Part shown: piece after piece, positions 33,947 to 44,172 of the stretch
Numbering within the stretch: the first letter of the stretch is position 1
Layout of the letters: each line of letters begins with the position of its first letter
Assembly (NCBI GenBank): GCA_016929805.1
Contig: JAFGIB010000173.1
Coordinates: forward strand, 1 to 45,412
DNA from: Deltaproteobacteria bacterium
GTDB taxonomy: Bacteria > Myxococcota_A > Polyangia > Polyangiales > JAFGIB01
Direction: 5' to 3'
Length of the DNA: 45,412 nt
Notes under the pieces: model-generated
The model's input: only the letters and a program-made list of their open reading frames with translations
Database searches by the model: none
What the model was told of the DNA's origin: nothing
Translations under genes and position numbers: made by a program

Positions 33947-35908
33947 TTTATCCCGTTTCAACGCGCGGTTCACCGCGGGAAAGTCGGCCTGGTTGGTGTG
34001 GGGAATAAACGTGCCTGCGACAAACTCCTCGAAAAAACGTCCGCTCGCGCCCAAATCGAGATATGTCATTGCGCCGGCGATACGCTCGCTCTCGCGCATG
34101 GCCGCGGCGCTGCGTGCCATCAACTGCGCTCCGGCCAGGGATGAATTACCGACGAAAAAAAATCGCGACAGCGGTAGCTCGGGCAATAAACCGATGGTTA
34201 CGGCATTCGCCACTTTCAGGCTCTGGCCAAAACCGCCCGCGATAAGCACGCGATCCAAATCGAAGACATCCATTTCCATCTCGCTCAATAACACCCGGAT
34301 GCCAGCGTAAATCGCGGACTTGGCCCGCAACAGATTCTGGATATCGACTTCCGTGAGCACGATATCGGAACCAACGGCCGAGTGTTCCTTACGAATCAGC
34401 ACATATTCGCTTCCGTCGTCGCCCTGCCTCAGCCGGGAGCAGCCGAGCGAGGTGTCAAACTTGCCATTTGGCAATAATACGCCGCTCAAGGCAAGCTCCG
34501 CCACAATGCTGATCAGCCCCGAGCCGCAGATACCGCGCGCGGGTTGCCGGTCGATGGTGACGATCATCGGTTCGGCCTCGGGTTTCTCAAGTTGAAAGCG
34601 CTCGATCGCGCCGGGCATGGCGCGCATTCCGTTTTTGATCCCGCCTCCCTCGAACGCGGGGCCCGAGGAACAGGAAGTCGAAATGAGAAAACCGTTGTTA
34701 CCGAGAACGATTTCCCCGTTGGTGCCGAGGTCGATAAGCAGGGTCATCTCGTCGCTGCGAAAGAGATCCAAGGCCAATACTCCGGCGACGAGATCTCCTC
34801 CCATCCAGGCCGACACCAACGGCGCGGTGTACAAGCGCGCGTGCGGCGGTAGATTCAACCCGAGCTCGCGCACCTCTACCGGCGGCAGATATTGGGTCGA
34901 GATGATATGCGGGGTGAGGCGGATATACTCCGGGTCGATTCCCAGAAGGATATGCGTCATCACTGAATTGCCCGCCGCCACGGCAAACGCGATGTCCTGC
35001 GCGGCGATGCCGCTTTTCTGCCAAAGCTCATCGAGCAGACGGTTCATGGTGGCGACGGCCGCCTGCTGCACCGACTGCACGCCGCCCGATTTTTGGCAGG
35101 CGATGATGCGGTTGATCACGTCCGCTCCGAAACGGATTTGATCGTTATAGTCAGCGGCGAAAGCCAAAACCTCCTGCCGCCGTAAATCGATCAACTGCGC
35201 CCAAATCGTGGTGGTGCCGATGTCAAAAGCGACGGCGAAAAAGCGCTCCGATACATCGCCCGGCTCGAGGTTGAGCAGCGAAGGCGAACCGTGACGCGAG
35301 GCGGGCGTTTGAGAATAGTCCCTGGCGACCGTGACCGTCACCGAGCCGCTCTCGGCGCGCAGCACGCGGGATACTCGTCGTAGCAGTTGAAAATCCATCG
35401 AATCGTCTCGCAGCTCTATGGCTTTCTTCAATACGGAAAAAAGCCGAAAGCTGTCCGAGCCGGCGCTCATTTCCGACGGCGTGCTCACCGTGACGTGTAG
35501 CTTTTCCACAACCGGTGGCGGTAGAAAACGCGAGGCCAGAGCGCGTTGCGCCGAGGTTGTAGAATGTGGTTGATTTTGCGCTTCGTGCTCGACCTCGAGC
35601 GCCCGCCTGGCCGCGATGCGGGATGCGGACGGCAGGGTGACATCCAGCGCGCCTGTGATCTCGGTTTGGCAGGCTAGAGATTCGTCCTCGGGCAAGTTCT
35701 CCGCATCGCCGGTTGCGAGCCTACGAAAGCCGCCATCCAGCTTGACGCGACACTTTCCGCACAATCCCGCTCCGCCGCATTCGGCGTCGATATAGACGCC
35801 GTTCTCGACCGCGAGATCCAAGAGGTTACTTCCCTCGGGCGCCGAAATCGCGACCTCGTCGGGGAAGAAGCGCACTCGATGTCGGATACGCGTGTCATCG
35901 TTTCCCAT
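33941..35908 (-). CDS. Second RACo-like 2Fe-2S/ASKHA corrinoid-activation protein
   Basis: A 655-residue paralogue of AcsV with the same layout: [2Fe-2S] domain (C44, C50, C53, C80), linker, and ASKHA domain (DIGTTTIWAQLIDL, AAGNSVMTHILLGI, IDLGTNGEIVLGN, GGGIKNGMRAMPGAIE). It lies downstream of acs on the same strand with a 138-nt gap, and next to metH, not in the ACS cluster. Relatives outside ACS clusters reactivate corrinoid methyltransferases. Candidate clients here are AcsCD as a backup or an unseen corrinoid protein; MetH has its own reactivation domain. Its last residues lie in an R2 repeat. Confidence 0.87.
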   Translation of the reverse strand: MGNDDTRIRHRVRFFPDEVAISAPEGSNLLDLAVENGVYIDAECGGAGLCGKCRVKLDGGFRRLATGDAENLPEDESLACQTEITGALDVTLPSASRIAARRALEVEHEAQNQPHSTTSAQRALASRFLPPPVVEKLHVTVSTPSEMSAGSDSFRLFSVLKKAIELRDDSMDFQLLRRVSRVLRAESGSVTVTVARDYSQTPASRHGSPSLLNLEPGDVSERFFAVAFDIGTTTIWAQLIDLRRQEVLAFAADYNDQIRFGADVINRIIACQKSGGVQSVQQAAVATMNRLLDELWQKSGIAAQDIAFAVAAGNSVMTHILLGIDPEYIRLTPHIISTQYLPPVEVRELGLNLPPHARLYTAPLVSAWMGGDLVAGVLALDLFRSDEMTLLIDLGTNGEIVLGNNGFLISTSCSSGPAFEGGGIKNGMRAMPGAIERFQLEKPEAEPMIVTIDRQPARGICGSGLISIVAELALSGVLLPNGKFDTSLGCSRLRQGDDGSEYVLIRKEHSAVGSDIVLTEVDIQNLLRAKSAIYAGIRVLLSEMEMDVFDLDRVLIAGGFGQSLKVANAVTIGLLPELPLSRFFFVGNSSLAGAQLMARSAAAMRESERIAGAMTYLDLGASGRFFEEFVAGTFIPHTNQADFPAVNRALKRDKP

Positions 35909-36046
35909 TATGGATTTGGCTCCTCATAATATATTCTTTAAATATCGCGGGTCTGGATCTTGCGAATTTGCAGCGTCAGCGCGCGCATTCATTGTGTTTG
36001 TTCCGGTCGTTAAGCATCGTCAACGATCGAAGCCACAACTGTCTCC

Positions 36047-38008
36047 TCAATCGCTTTGTGGCTTTTCGACCCCGGTGCCCTTAACGCTCTCCGAGGCGGC
36101 GGCGAGGTCGCTATACTCGGAAGAGATCTTACGTAAAATACGGCGTAAGATCTTTCCCGAGCGCGTCTTCGGCAGCCCCGTGGTAAAACGAATTTTGTCC
36201 AGAACGGCGAACGAGCCAACCTTATCCATCACGTGAAGGATGAGTTGTTTCTGTAGCTCATTTGTCGCTTCTATTCCGCTCTTGAGAACCACGAAGGCAC
36301 AGATTCCTTGTCCCTTAAGATCGTGCGGGTATCCCACGACAGCCGCCTCGGTAACGGCCGCGTGGGCCAACAGCGCGCTTTCCACCTCGGCCGTGCCCAA
36401 GCGATGGCCTGATACCGTAATCACGTCGTCGATTCGTCCCGTGATCCAATAGTACCCATCCGCGTCGCGTCTCGCTCCGTCCCCGGTGAAGTAGTAGCCT
36501 GGGAAGACGCGAAAATAGCTCTCCTCAAAACGTTGATGGTCGCGGTAAACCGAACGCATCTGCCCGGGCCACGAGCGCTTTATCGCGAGCTTACCCTCGG
36601 CGGGTCCGCTCAGCTCCAGTCCTTGATCGTTCAGGATCGCCGGCTCGACACCGAAGTAAGGCAGCGCGACGCTGCCCGGTTTCTGAGCGATCGCGTACGG
36701 TAACGGGGCTATCAAAACACCACCCGTTTCCGTCTGCCACCAAGTGTCCACTATCGGGCAGTTAGCTTTTCCGAGGTGTTCGCGAAACCAGCGCCAGGTG
36801 CTTGGACTGATCGGTTCGCCCACAGTGCCCAAGATTCTCAGCGAGCCGCCATCGCACTTGTCAACCCACTCGTCTCCCTGCTTCATTAGCGTTCGTATCA
36901 CGGTAGGCGAGGTGTATAGATGGGTAACCCCAAGCGTTTTGATTATCTCGCAAATACGACCGGGGTCGGCGAAGTTGGCGCCGCCCTCGAACAGCACGCT
37001 CGTCGCGCCTTGAGTCAGAGGACCGTAGACCGCGTAGCTGTGACCGGTCACCCAACCGATATCCGCGGTACACCAAAAAATGTCGCCGTCGTGATAGTCG
37101 AAGACGTGCTTGAAAGTGACCCCGGTATAGACCATATAACCGCCGACAACGTGCTGAATGCCCTTGGGCTTATCGCTTGAGCCCGACGCGTAGAGGATAA
37201 AAAGCGGATCGGCGGCATCCAGCCGTTCGGGCTCGCAGCGATCGGGCAGCTCGCGCACCAGCTCGTGCCACCAAATATCGATCTCCGGCCTCGTGGATAC
37301 CGGCAAGCCGGCGCGACGCAACACGATACAACGCTCGACCCGGTGGTTATGGATTTTGCTGCAGATCTCGATCGCCTTATCCGCGTTTTGCTTGAGCGGC
37401 AAAGGTTTCTTTCCGCGGTATGCGCCGTCCGCGGTAATCAGCACTCGGCAAGCGCTATCGACCAACCGGTCAGCCAATAACTCGGCCGAGTATCCGCTGA
37501 ACACGACGTTATGAATCGCGCCGATGCGCGCGCATGCCAGCATCGCGACGGCCAATTCCGGCACCGTCGGCAGGTAAACCGACACCACGTCGCCCCGTTT
37601 TACACCCGCCGTCTTCAGCCCGTTGGCAAAACGACAGACCTCCCGGTGTAATTCGCGAAAGGACAACACGCGTTGCTCATCGGGTCGATTGCCCTGCCAA
37701 ATTAAGGCCGACTGATCGCCTCGGCCGCTTTCGAGATGCCGGTCTAGACAGTTGACCGAGAGATTGGTTTTAGCACCCAAAAACCAATCGATGCGAATGG
37801 GTTTCTTAGCGATGTCGAAATTACAGTCCCAAACCTTTTCCCACTTTTTATACCAAAAAAAACTTTCGGCGAGCTCGGACCAGAAGATCTCGGGCTCTTC
37901 GATCGAGCGGCTGTACATCCGCCGGTACTGCTCCAGGGAGTTTATCCACGCGTTTTCCCTAGCAGCGCCGGTCGCCTCGAATAAAGCTTGCATCTCCAGT
38001 TCGGCCAT
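36047..38008 (-). CDS. acs: AMP-forming acetyl-CoA synthetase
   Basis: A 653-residue Acs of normal length. Conserved elements are the acetate pocket segment DTWWQTETGG (421-430), the hinge-type ITGRIDDVI, and the PKTRSGKI motif with catalytic K619, the residue acetylated by Pat/AcuA in other bacteria. In the phosphate-binding loop the usual SGSTGKPKG reads SGSSDKPKG, with Asp279 replacing a Gly. The start at 38008 has AGGAGGAAGACA upstream; the frame is open 28 codons further but that part is unlike Acs. It activates acetate at the cost of ATP. Acetate uptake into the pathway or recapture of leaked acetate would fit. The GNAT/deacetylase fusion is a plausible regulator. Confidence 0.94.
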   Translation of the reverse strand: MAELEMQALFEATGAARENAWINSLEQYRRMYSRSIEEPEIFWSELAESFFWYKKWEKVWDCNFDIAKKPIRIDWFLGAKTNLSVNCLDRHLESGRGDQSALIWQGNRPDEQRVLSFRELHREVCRFANGLKTAGVKRGDVVSVYLPTVPELAVAMLACARIGAIHNVVFSGYSAELLADRLVDSACRVLITADGAYRGKKPLPLKQNADKAIEICSKIHNHRVERCIVLRRAGLPVSTRPEIDIWWHELVRELPDRCEPERLDAADPLFILYASGSSDKPKGIQHVVGGYMVYTGVTFKHVFDYHDGDIFWCTADIGWVTGHSYAVYGPLTQGATSVLFEGGANFADPGRICEIIKTLGVTHLYTSPTVIRTLMKQGDEWVDKCDGGSLRILGTVGEPISPSTWRWFREHLGKANCPIVDTWWQTETGGVLIAPLPYAIAQKPGSVALPYFGVEPAILNDQGLELSGPAEGKLAIKRSWPGQMRSVYRDHQRFEESYFRVFPGYYFTGDGARRDADGYYWITGRIDDVITVSGHRLGTAEVESALLAHAAVTEAAVVGYPHDLKGQGICAFVVLKSGIEATNELQKQLILHVMDKVGSFAVLDKIRFTTGLPKTRSGKILRRILRKISSEYSDLAAASESVKGTGVEKPQSD

Positions 38009-38183
38009 TGTCTTCCTCCTGTTTTTGGCCGGAGTCGCCGCGCAGATTCTATAGATTACCGTTTTGTTCGAAATATGTACTGATGAAATCAACTTCTTTT
38101 TAGTGAGTAGTCGTCAATCCCGCTTTGATGCCCGCTTTCGCCGCCATGCCTTCGGCGAAATCAGCGTTTCAATCCAACGATTT
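38009..38183. other. Acs upstream region
   Basis: This is the short, AT-moderate stretch between the acs start and the R2 element, presumably containing the acs promoter. Nothing definite is recognised. Confidence 0.35.
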
Positions 38184-38376
38184 TACCTTAACGTTGCAAA
38201 AAATCCGCCGGCATAAAGCGCTTCGCTCGCGAAAAACAGCGCGAGCTGAGGGCGCGCTCGCTTTTTCTGGAACTCTCTGATGGTACACGAATCTAGGGAC
38301 AAAAAAGTTTCGCACGCCCTTATTTCATCGCTTTTTTTCCTTTTCCGCTCGACGTTATTTGCAACGTTTCGGTTTA
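38184..38376. repeat. R2 element with terminal inverted repeats (MITE-like)
   Basis: The left end ACCTTAACGTTGCAAAAAA (38185-38203) and the right end, read on the other strand as ACCGAAACGTTGCAAATAAC, are inverted repeats. Between them are GGGCGCGCTCGC and GCACGCCCTTATTT, an internal inverted repeat. The minus-strand sequence 38376-38239 aligns with 45197-45339 throughout. There is no ORF. It lies between acs and metH, separating their promoters. Confidence 0.75.
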
Positions 38377-38447
38377 CTTCGCTACCCGTTACCGCTATGA
38401 ACCTTAGTAGCTAAAATAGGACTGCATACAAAGGTGAGATGCCTATG

Positions 38448-38530
38448 GGCTTGCCGTGAAGGCTCTTGATAGTCAAGCCGCTTGTCAAAACCCGGCTTAG
38501 ACAAACAACGCCGCGGCGCACGGCCCCTTT
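38448..38530 (+). promoter_or_regulatory. metH: Possible structured leader upstream of metH
   Basis: GCCGTG (38453-38458) can pair with CACGGC (38519-38524), enclosing two hairpins: GGC-TTGA/TCAA-GCC (38461-38479) and TTGTC/GACAA (38482-38504). The closing strand is followed by CCC and six T. Alternative pairings exist (GGCTTG 38448 with CAAGCC 38474; AAGCCG 38475 with CGGCTT 38493). This resembles a riboswitch or attenuator, but it does not match the cobalamin, SAM-I or SAH consensus I know. Confidence 0.4.
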
Positions 38531-38555
38531 TTTCTGAAACGTTGCGGGAAAAAGC

Positions 38556-41500
38556 ATGAACGCGAGAGATATCGAAGCCTACCTTAGGGAAATTTTGCGC
38601 AACCGTATCGTTTTACTGGACGGTTCGATGGGTGTCTTCATCCAGCGCAAGGGTTTGTCCGAGGCCGATTTTCGCGGCGCGAGATTCGCCCAACACCCGT
38701 GTGATCTACAGGGTAATTACGACATATTATGCTTGACGCAGCCCGATTTAATCCGTTCGATCCACTCGGCTTACCTCGAAGCCGGCGCCGACGTCATATC
38801 GACCAATTCCTTTACCGCGTCATCAACCTCTCAAAGCGAATATCAGACCGACGCGCTTTGTTACGAAATCAACCGCGCCGCGGCCCGGCTCGGCAAGCTT
38901 GAAACCGCGATATGGACAGAAGAAACGCCTGATAAACCGCGCTTTGTCGCGGGCTCTATCGGGCCCACCAACCGCTCGCTTTCGATCTCTCCGCGGGTTG
39001 AAGACCCGGGCTTTCGCGCGGTTTGCTTTGAAGAGCTCTCGGACGCCTACGCGCAACAGGTTAAGGGCTTAATTGATGGGGGAGCGGATCTGCTCTTGGT
39101 TGAAACGATTTTCGATACGCTCAACGCCAAGGCCGCGTTATTCGCCATCGAAAAGGTGTTTGAACAGGTAGAGACGCGGCTGCCCGTGATGGTTTCCGTC
39201 TCTGTCAGCGATCAGAGCGGGCGCACGCTCTCCGGGCAAACACTCGAGGCTTTTTGGATTTCCATCGAGCACGCGCGCCCGCTTTGCGTCGGCCTCAACT
39301 GCGGCCTGGGAGCGGGACAAATGCGTCCCTTTATCAAGCAGCTTTCCGAGATCGCCTCGACCTTTGTGAGTTGTTATCCCAACGCGGGGCTCCCGAACGC
39401 GTTCGGCGCCTATGATGAAACGCCCGAGACCACCGCGACTCTGCTCGCGGAATTCGCGCGCGAGGGGTTGGTCAACCTGGTCGGAGGTTGCTGCGGCACC
39501 ACGCCCGAACACATTCGCGCGATTCGGGCCGCCGTCGAAGGGATCGCGCCGCGCGCGGTGCCGAGGCCCGCTCGCGTGGCGAGCTTCTCGGGCCTTGAAC
39601 CGCTGATTCTAGGACCGGACGCCGGTTTTCAAATGATCGGCGAGCGCACCAACGTCGCCGGGTCGCGGAAGTTTTTAGATCTAATAAAAAACCAACACTG
39701 CGAGCAAGCCATAGAGGTCGCGCTCAACCAGGTTCGCGCGGGAGCGAATATCTTGGACGTCAACATGGACGATGCCATGCTCGATTCCGAACAGGCGATG
39801 ACGCGTTTTCTCAATCTTCTCGCCAGCGAGCCGGAAATCGCTCGTGTTCCGATCATGATCGACAGCTCGCGCTTGAGCGTGATCGAGGCCGGCCTGCGGT
39901 GCGTTCAAGGAAAGGCGATCGTCAATTCCATCAGTCTCAAGGAGGGAGAAGAGGAGTTTATCCGCCAAGCAAAAAAGGTGCGCTCTTACGGCGCGGCGCT
40001 TGTGGTCATGGCATTCGACGAACAGGGACAGGCGGAGAGCGCGCGACGCAAGGTCGAGGTCGGCGAGCGGGCTTACCGTATATTGACCGAAAAAGTTGGT
40101 TTCGAGCCCCAAAACGTAATTTTCGATCCAGGGGTTTTAGCGGTGGCGACCGGTATTGAGCAGCACGCGCAATTCGGTCTGGCCTTTATCGAAGCGGTAA
40201 GAGGGTTTAAAGCGCGCTGTCCTCATGCCTTGGTGAGCGGCGGAATCTCGAACCTGTCCTTCGCGTTTCGCGGCAACGACCGAGTGCGGGAAGCGATGCA
40301 TTCGGCCTTTCTCTACCACGCGATTAATGCGGGTTTGGATCTTGCGATCGTCAACGCCGGACAGCTCGTGGTCTATGAAGAGATCCCCGCCGAGCTTCTG
40401 CAAACGGTGGAGGATGTGCTCTTTAACCGTCGCCCGGATGCGACCGATCGACTGATCGCGCTCGCCCAGAGTGCAAAGGGAGCGAGCCGTAAAAAAACCG
40501 ACGACCAGCGCTGGCGCCTGGGGTCGCTTTCGGAGCGTATCCGGCACGCGATGCTCAACGGGGTGATCGATTATATCGAGCGGGATATCGATCAAGCGCT
40601 GGCGGAAAATCAACGACCCATGGAAATTATCGAGGGACCGCTCATGGAGGCTATGGCGGAGGTGGGCGAGCGTTTCGGCGCCGGCAAAATGTTTTTGCCG
40701 CAGGTGGTGAAAAGCGCGCGGGTGATGAAACAGTCCGTGCAACGGCTTATGCCTTTTCTAGAAAGCAAAAACGGGCAGGACACCGGCTTTGAACCGAGGC
40801 GGGCGCGAATCGTCGTCGCTACCGTCAAGGGCGACCTCCACGACATCGGCAAAAACATCGTATCCGTGGTGTTGAGCTGCAACAACTATGAGGTCATCGA
40901 TCTCGGCGTTAGGGTATCCGCCGAAAGCATCGTCGACGCCGCGATCGAGCAGCGCGCGGACCTTGTCGGCCTAAGCGGATTGATCACGCCGTCACTCGAG
41001 GAGATGGCTCGCGTCGCCTCGGAAATGCAGCGGCGCGGATTACAGATTCCATTATTGGTCGGAGGCGCGACGACCAGCCGTCAACACACGGCGGTTAAGA
41101 TCGCGCCCATGTACAGCGGTACGGTGGTCCACGTTAAGGATGCCTCGCGCGCATCCGTCGTGGCGGCCTCGCTGCTCGACCCCAAGAAGCGCGAGGCGTT
41201 CGAGGAAAAAAACCGCGAAGAACAAGAGAGGTTGCGAAATGAGCTGACTGCCAATCCGCGAGCGCTCGAAAGCTATCAAAGCGCGAACCAAAGGGGCTTG
41301 AAGCTCGATTGGAGCAAGGCCGAAATCCCGATTCCCGAGTTTCTCGGGCCGCGAGTTCTGCGGGACCTCTCCCTCTTGGACATAGCCGGCTATATCGACT
41401 GGACCTTTTTCTTTTTGGCCTGGGGCCTCAAGGCGCATTTCCCCGAAATCATCGACCATCCCGAGTATGGAAATGCCGCGCGCGAGCTATTTGCCAACGC

Positions 41501-42254
41501 GAACGCGCTGTTACAACAGGTCGTAGCGGATAAGCGCCTGACGGCAAACGGCGTGTACGGGTTCTGGCCGGCGAACGCACAGGGAAACGATCTCATCGTG
41601 TGGAACGACAACAGTCGCAAGCGAGAGCGGGTGCGTTTGAATATGTTGCGACAGCAGGCCCGCCGAGAAGAGGGGAGCCCGCGGTTGTGCCTTTCGGACT
41701 TTGTCGCGCCTATCGAAAGCGGGGTTGAGGACTATATCGGTCTTTTCGCCGTAACCGCCGGCATCGGCGTTGACGCTCTGGTCGAAGGTTATAACCAGCG
41801 GCATGACGATTACGCGGCGATTATGGTCAAAGCGTTGGCCGACCGGCTCGCGGAGGCGTTCTCGGAGTTATTGCACCAGCGGGCCCGCCGCGAGTGGGGC
41901 TACGGTAAAGAGGAAAACCTGACACCAAAAGATCTATTCGCCTGTAAGTATCGCGGAATCCGTCCGGCTTACGGCTACCCCGCGTGTCCGGATCACAGCG
42001 AAAAGGCCAAGGTATTCGCGCTGCTAAATGCCTCTGAGGTCGGTATCAATCTAACCGAAACCTACGCTATGGCTCCGGCAGCGAGTGTCAGCGGCATCTA
42101 TCTCGCCCATCCGCAGAGTCGCTATTTTGTGCTGGGACCGATCGGTCAGGACCAGCTAACGGATTACGCCCGCCGCAAGGCCGTAACGCTCGGCGAGGCG
42201 AAAAAGTGGTTGGCGCCGCATCTCTCAGACGCTGCGATACGAGCCGGCGCGTGA
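38556..42254 (+). CDS. metH: Cobalamin-dependent methionine synthase, full-length
   Basis: A 1232-residue MetH with all modules. Homocysteine domain (about 1-330) with zinc ligands C249, C312 and C313. Methyl-THF domain (about 350-620) with GERTNVAGS and LDVNMDD. B12 domain (about 640-890) with the D760-x-H762-x-x-G765 motif and [16 protein letters not shown]. AdoMet reactivation domain (about 920-1232) with [12 protein letters not shown]. It takes the methyl group of methyl-THF, competing with AcsE. The ATG is preceded by the purine-rich GCGGGAAAAAGC. Its own reactivation domain means it should not need a RACo partner. Confidence 0.97.
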   Translation: MNARDIEAYLREILRNRIVLLDGSMGVFIQRKGLSEADFRGARFAQHPCDLQGNYDILCLTQPDLIRSIHSAYLEAGADVISTNSFTASSTSQSEYQTDALCYEINRAAARLGKLETAIWTEETPDKPRFVAGSIGPTNRSLSISPRVEDPGFRAVCFEELSDAYAQQVKGLIDGGADLLLVETIFDTLNAKAALFAIEKVFEQVETRLPVMVSVSVSDQSGRTLSGQTLEAFWISIEHARPLCVGLNCGLGAGQMRPFIKQLSEIASTFVSCYPNAGLPNAFGAYDETPETTATLLAEFAREGLVNLVGGCCGTTPEHIRAIRAAVEGIAPRAVPRPARVASFSGLEPLILGPDAGFQMIGERTNVAGSRKFLDLIKNQHCEQAIEVALNQVRAGANILDVNMDDAMLDSEQAMTRFLNLLASEPEIARVPIMIDSSRLSVIEAGLRCVQGKAIVNSISLKEGEEEFIRQAKKVRSYGAALVVMAFDEQGQAESARRKVEVGERAYRILTEKVGFEPQNVIFDPGVLAVATGIEQHAQFGLAFIEAVRGFKARCPHALVSGGISNLSFAFRGNDRVREAMHSAFLYHAINAGLDLAIVNAGQLVVYEEIPAELLQTVEDVLFNRRPDATDRLIALAQSAKGASRKKTDDQRWRLGSLSERIRHAMLNGVIDYIERDIDQALAENQRPMEIIEGPLMEAMAEVGERFGAGKMFLPQVVKSARVMKQSVQRLMPFLESKNGQDTGFEPRRARIVVATVKGDLHDIGKNIVSVVLSCNNYEVIDLGVRVSAESIVDAAIEQRADLVGLSGLITPSLEEMARVASEMQRRGLQIPLLVGGATTSRQHTAVKIAPMYSGTVVHVKDASRASVVAASLLDPKKREAFEEKNREEQERLRNELTANPRALESYQSANQRGLKLDWSKAEIPIPEFLGPRVLRDLSLLDIAGYIDWTFFFLAWGLKAHFPEIIDHPEYGNAARELFANANALLQQVVADKRLTANGVYGFWPANAQGNDLIVWNDNSRKRERVRLNMLRQQARREEGSPRLCLSDFVAPIESGVEDYIGLFAVTAGIGVDALVEGYNQRHDDYAAIMVKALADRLAEAFSELLHQRARREWGYGKEENLTPKDLFACKYRGIRPAYGYPACPDHSEKAKVFALLNASEVGINLTETYAMAPAASVSGIYLAHPQSRYFVLGPIGQDQLTDYARRKAVTLGEAKKWLAPHLSDAAIRAGA

Positions 42255-42433
42255 GGCGCGCTTGCGCTTTAATACGTAAAAAGCAACGCTCCAGCGTAGC
42301 CATCAACGCGATGTTGTGTTGGTTTGCGTCCTCGCAGACCAGCGCATCGTTCAGAGACCCCGCCGCAAATCTTAGCGACAGGGTCTCAATAACTCGCTTC
42401 TCTATCGCTCGTCGGAGCTCAAATGATCGCGGA

Positions 42434-43582
42434 CTACTCGTATATCGAGCAATATGAGGGGAAATTTGCGGGCAAGCCGCCTTCATAAGGCGAAACATCA
42501 AACCCAAAGGGGTGGGCATAAAAGAACTCAATAGCGGCCTGGTATAAGTTCCCGGGAGCTCCGCAGTGCATGCCACCGTGGTTGCAGTTGACCACAAAGC
42601 CGCCTGCAGTTTTAGCAGCACTATCCAAGCTCGCACTGGAAGTGGTGAAGCTGATCCCGACCACATCCGCCGGCCCGCCGTGCATGGTCATCACCGCTGG
42701 AACGTGCCCCGGGTCTTGCCACTGCATAAACGGCATGACGAGTCCCCCTGAGTTCGGCGCCACCGCGGCGACATAGGCCGAGCGCCTACCCGCCATACAG
42801 CCCGACTGCAAACCCCCGGCACTGCATCCGGTGCCGTAAATTCTATGCGGATCGACGCCGTAGTCCCGCACCGCGCAGGCTGTAATTTGATCCATAACCT
42901 CCCAAGTGACTGTATCGCCGAAGATCATGGTTCCCGAGCACATCGCGCCCGCCTCACCCGCGGCCGGGCCATTGGGCGCTACGATAACACCGCCTTCGCC
43001 GGTGACCATCGCCACAGGAATACCGATATACGAAGAAGCCGCCATGACCGTGCCGTGCCAGAACCAGACGAGCGGAGCGGTACCGTTACTCTTGGCGCCT
43101 ACTTCCATCAACCCGCTCAAACCCATGAAGTTAAACGCTCCTCTCGCGAAAGGAGGACAATCTCCGGCGATCTCCGGGATCTTCGGGTCCTTTGAGGTAA
43201 CAACGGGTTCTTTGTCCTCCGGCTCTACCGGCTGGTTCGGTTGAGTGCCTCCACCATCTAGCGGACCAGCGTCGATCGGATTGACCACGGTGGTACCTCC
43301 GCTACCGGTTTGAGGTCCTGATGCGCCCCCCGTGGAAACAGGAGTATTGCCGCCGGTGGGTCCAGTGATAGGTCCACCGCCGCCTCCTATACCGCTCGTG
43401 TCGGGCGCGTTTCCACTAATCGGCGGTTGTGTTGTCGTTCCTCCTTGCCCTGGGGACTGCGTGCCGGCAGCGACGCCGCTGCCTGCGCCACCGACCGGTC
43501 CAAGCTGCCCCGAGCCGCTTGAACTACACGCCACCGCAAGAAGCAATAAAAGAGCCCCTGAAATATATACTACGAATTTCAT
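42434..43582 (-). CDS. Lipoprotein with PHB-depolymerase-like esterase domain
   Basis: A 382-residue predicted lipoprotein. The signal segment MKFVVYISGALLLLLAVAC ends at lipobox C19. Residues 20-135 are a Gly/Ser/Thr/Pro-rich linker. Residues about 140-382 are an alpha/beta hydrolase of the esterase-PHB type with nucleophile S254 in GCSAG, a candidate acid D306 and His in NHGGMH (335/339). It has many cysteines, as expected outside the cytoplasm. The start at 43582 is preceded by GGAGGTC; the frame is open upstream to 43738 but that part is not signal-like. The substrate is unknown; PHB or feruloyl-type esters are family examples. The linker style recalls Myxococcota surface proteins. Confidence 0.83.
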   Translation of the reverse strand: MKFVVYISGALLLLLAVACSSSGSGQLGPVGGAGSGVAAGTQSPGQGGTTTQPPISGNAPDTSGIGGGGGPITGPTGGNTPVSTGGASGPQTGSGGTTVVNPIDAGPLDGGGTQPNQPVEPEDKEPVVTSKDPKIPEIAGDCPPFARGAFNFMGLSGLMEVGAKSNGTAPLVWFWHGTVMAASSYIGIPVAMVTGEGGVIVAPNGPAAGEAGAMCSGTMIFGDTVTWEVMDQITACAVRDYGVDPHRIYGTGCSAGGLQSGCMAGRRSAYVAAVAPNSGGLVMPFMQWQDPGHVPAVMTMHGGPADVVGISFTTSSASLDSAAKTAGGFVVNCNHGGMHCGAPGNLYQAAIEFFYAHPFGFDVSPYEGGLPANFPSYCSIYE

Positions 43583-44172
43583 AGTTGACCTCCATACCGA
43601 ATCCACGCAACCCTGCCTCGAAAATGAACTCACTGTTGGCACCGTATCATTTAAAAACGTGTGAATGCGCAATACACTATCCGCGATTTTATTACACATC
43701 TTTCGAAAAGAGACAACCCAATTGTACTTATTATGCACTAATTATCGAGGAAGTCTACACAACTCTCTGAAATACCGAACCGATGTTACCCGGTTTACCT
43801 ATATGTTGAAGGAACTCCAAGGGTGTGAACCGCTTGGCCGGTGAAGCGGCTTATAAACCAAATGTATGAGCGCTTTTTCTCTACCTTTCTTCGGATGCGA
43901 CCAGGCGCAGACTAAAAAAAACAAGCGTATCCTTTTTTCTCGCACTCGCTCTCGTTTTTGCGCGACATTCTAGCCATGAGAATGAAATTTGAATAATTAC
44001 GGACAGTTAGAGTTGGTGCAACATGAACGACGTCGGTTATACCGACTCCACGAAAGGTAAAATGAGATACAGGAACGAAATAATGCTTCCATTGTCTATC
44101 GGACGGGCGGAGACGCGCTTCGGTATCGGTTCACGATCAAAACGCCCCGCTATTCGCACGGTTCGCCGGAAT
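43583..44172. other. Divergent intergenic region of the two lipoprotein genes
   Basis: A hairpin CCGCTT/AAGCGG (43830-43835 with 43844-43849) is visible. The rest has no recognisable gene and probably holds the two divergent promoters. Confidence 0.4.

Noticed and set aside
38401-38555. Cobalamin or SAM riboswitch upstream of metH
   Set aside because: The B12 box and the SAM-I core are not present as far as I can see. It is kept only as an unclassified structured leader.
42255-42433. A gene remnant on the minus strand between metH and the lipoprotein gene
   Set aside because: An open frame spans it and has a protein-like stretch (ELRRAIEKRVIETLS), but it runs far into both neighbouring genes, lacks a start with a ribosome binding site, and matches no family I know.
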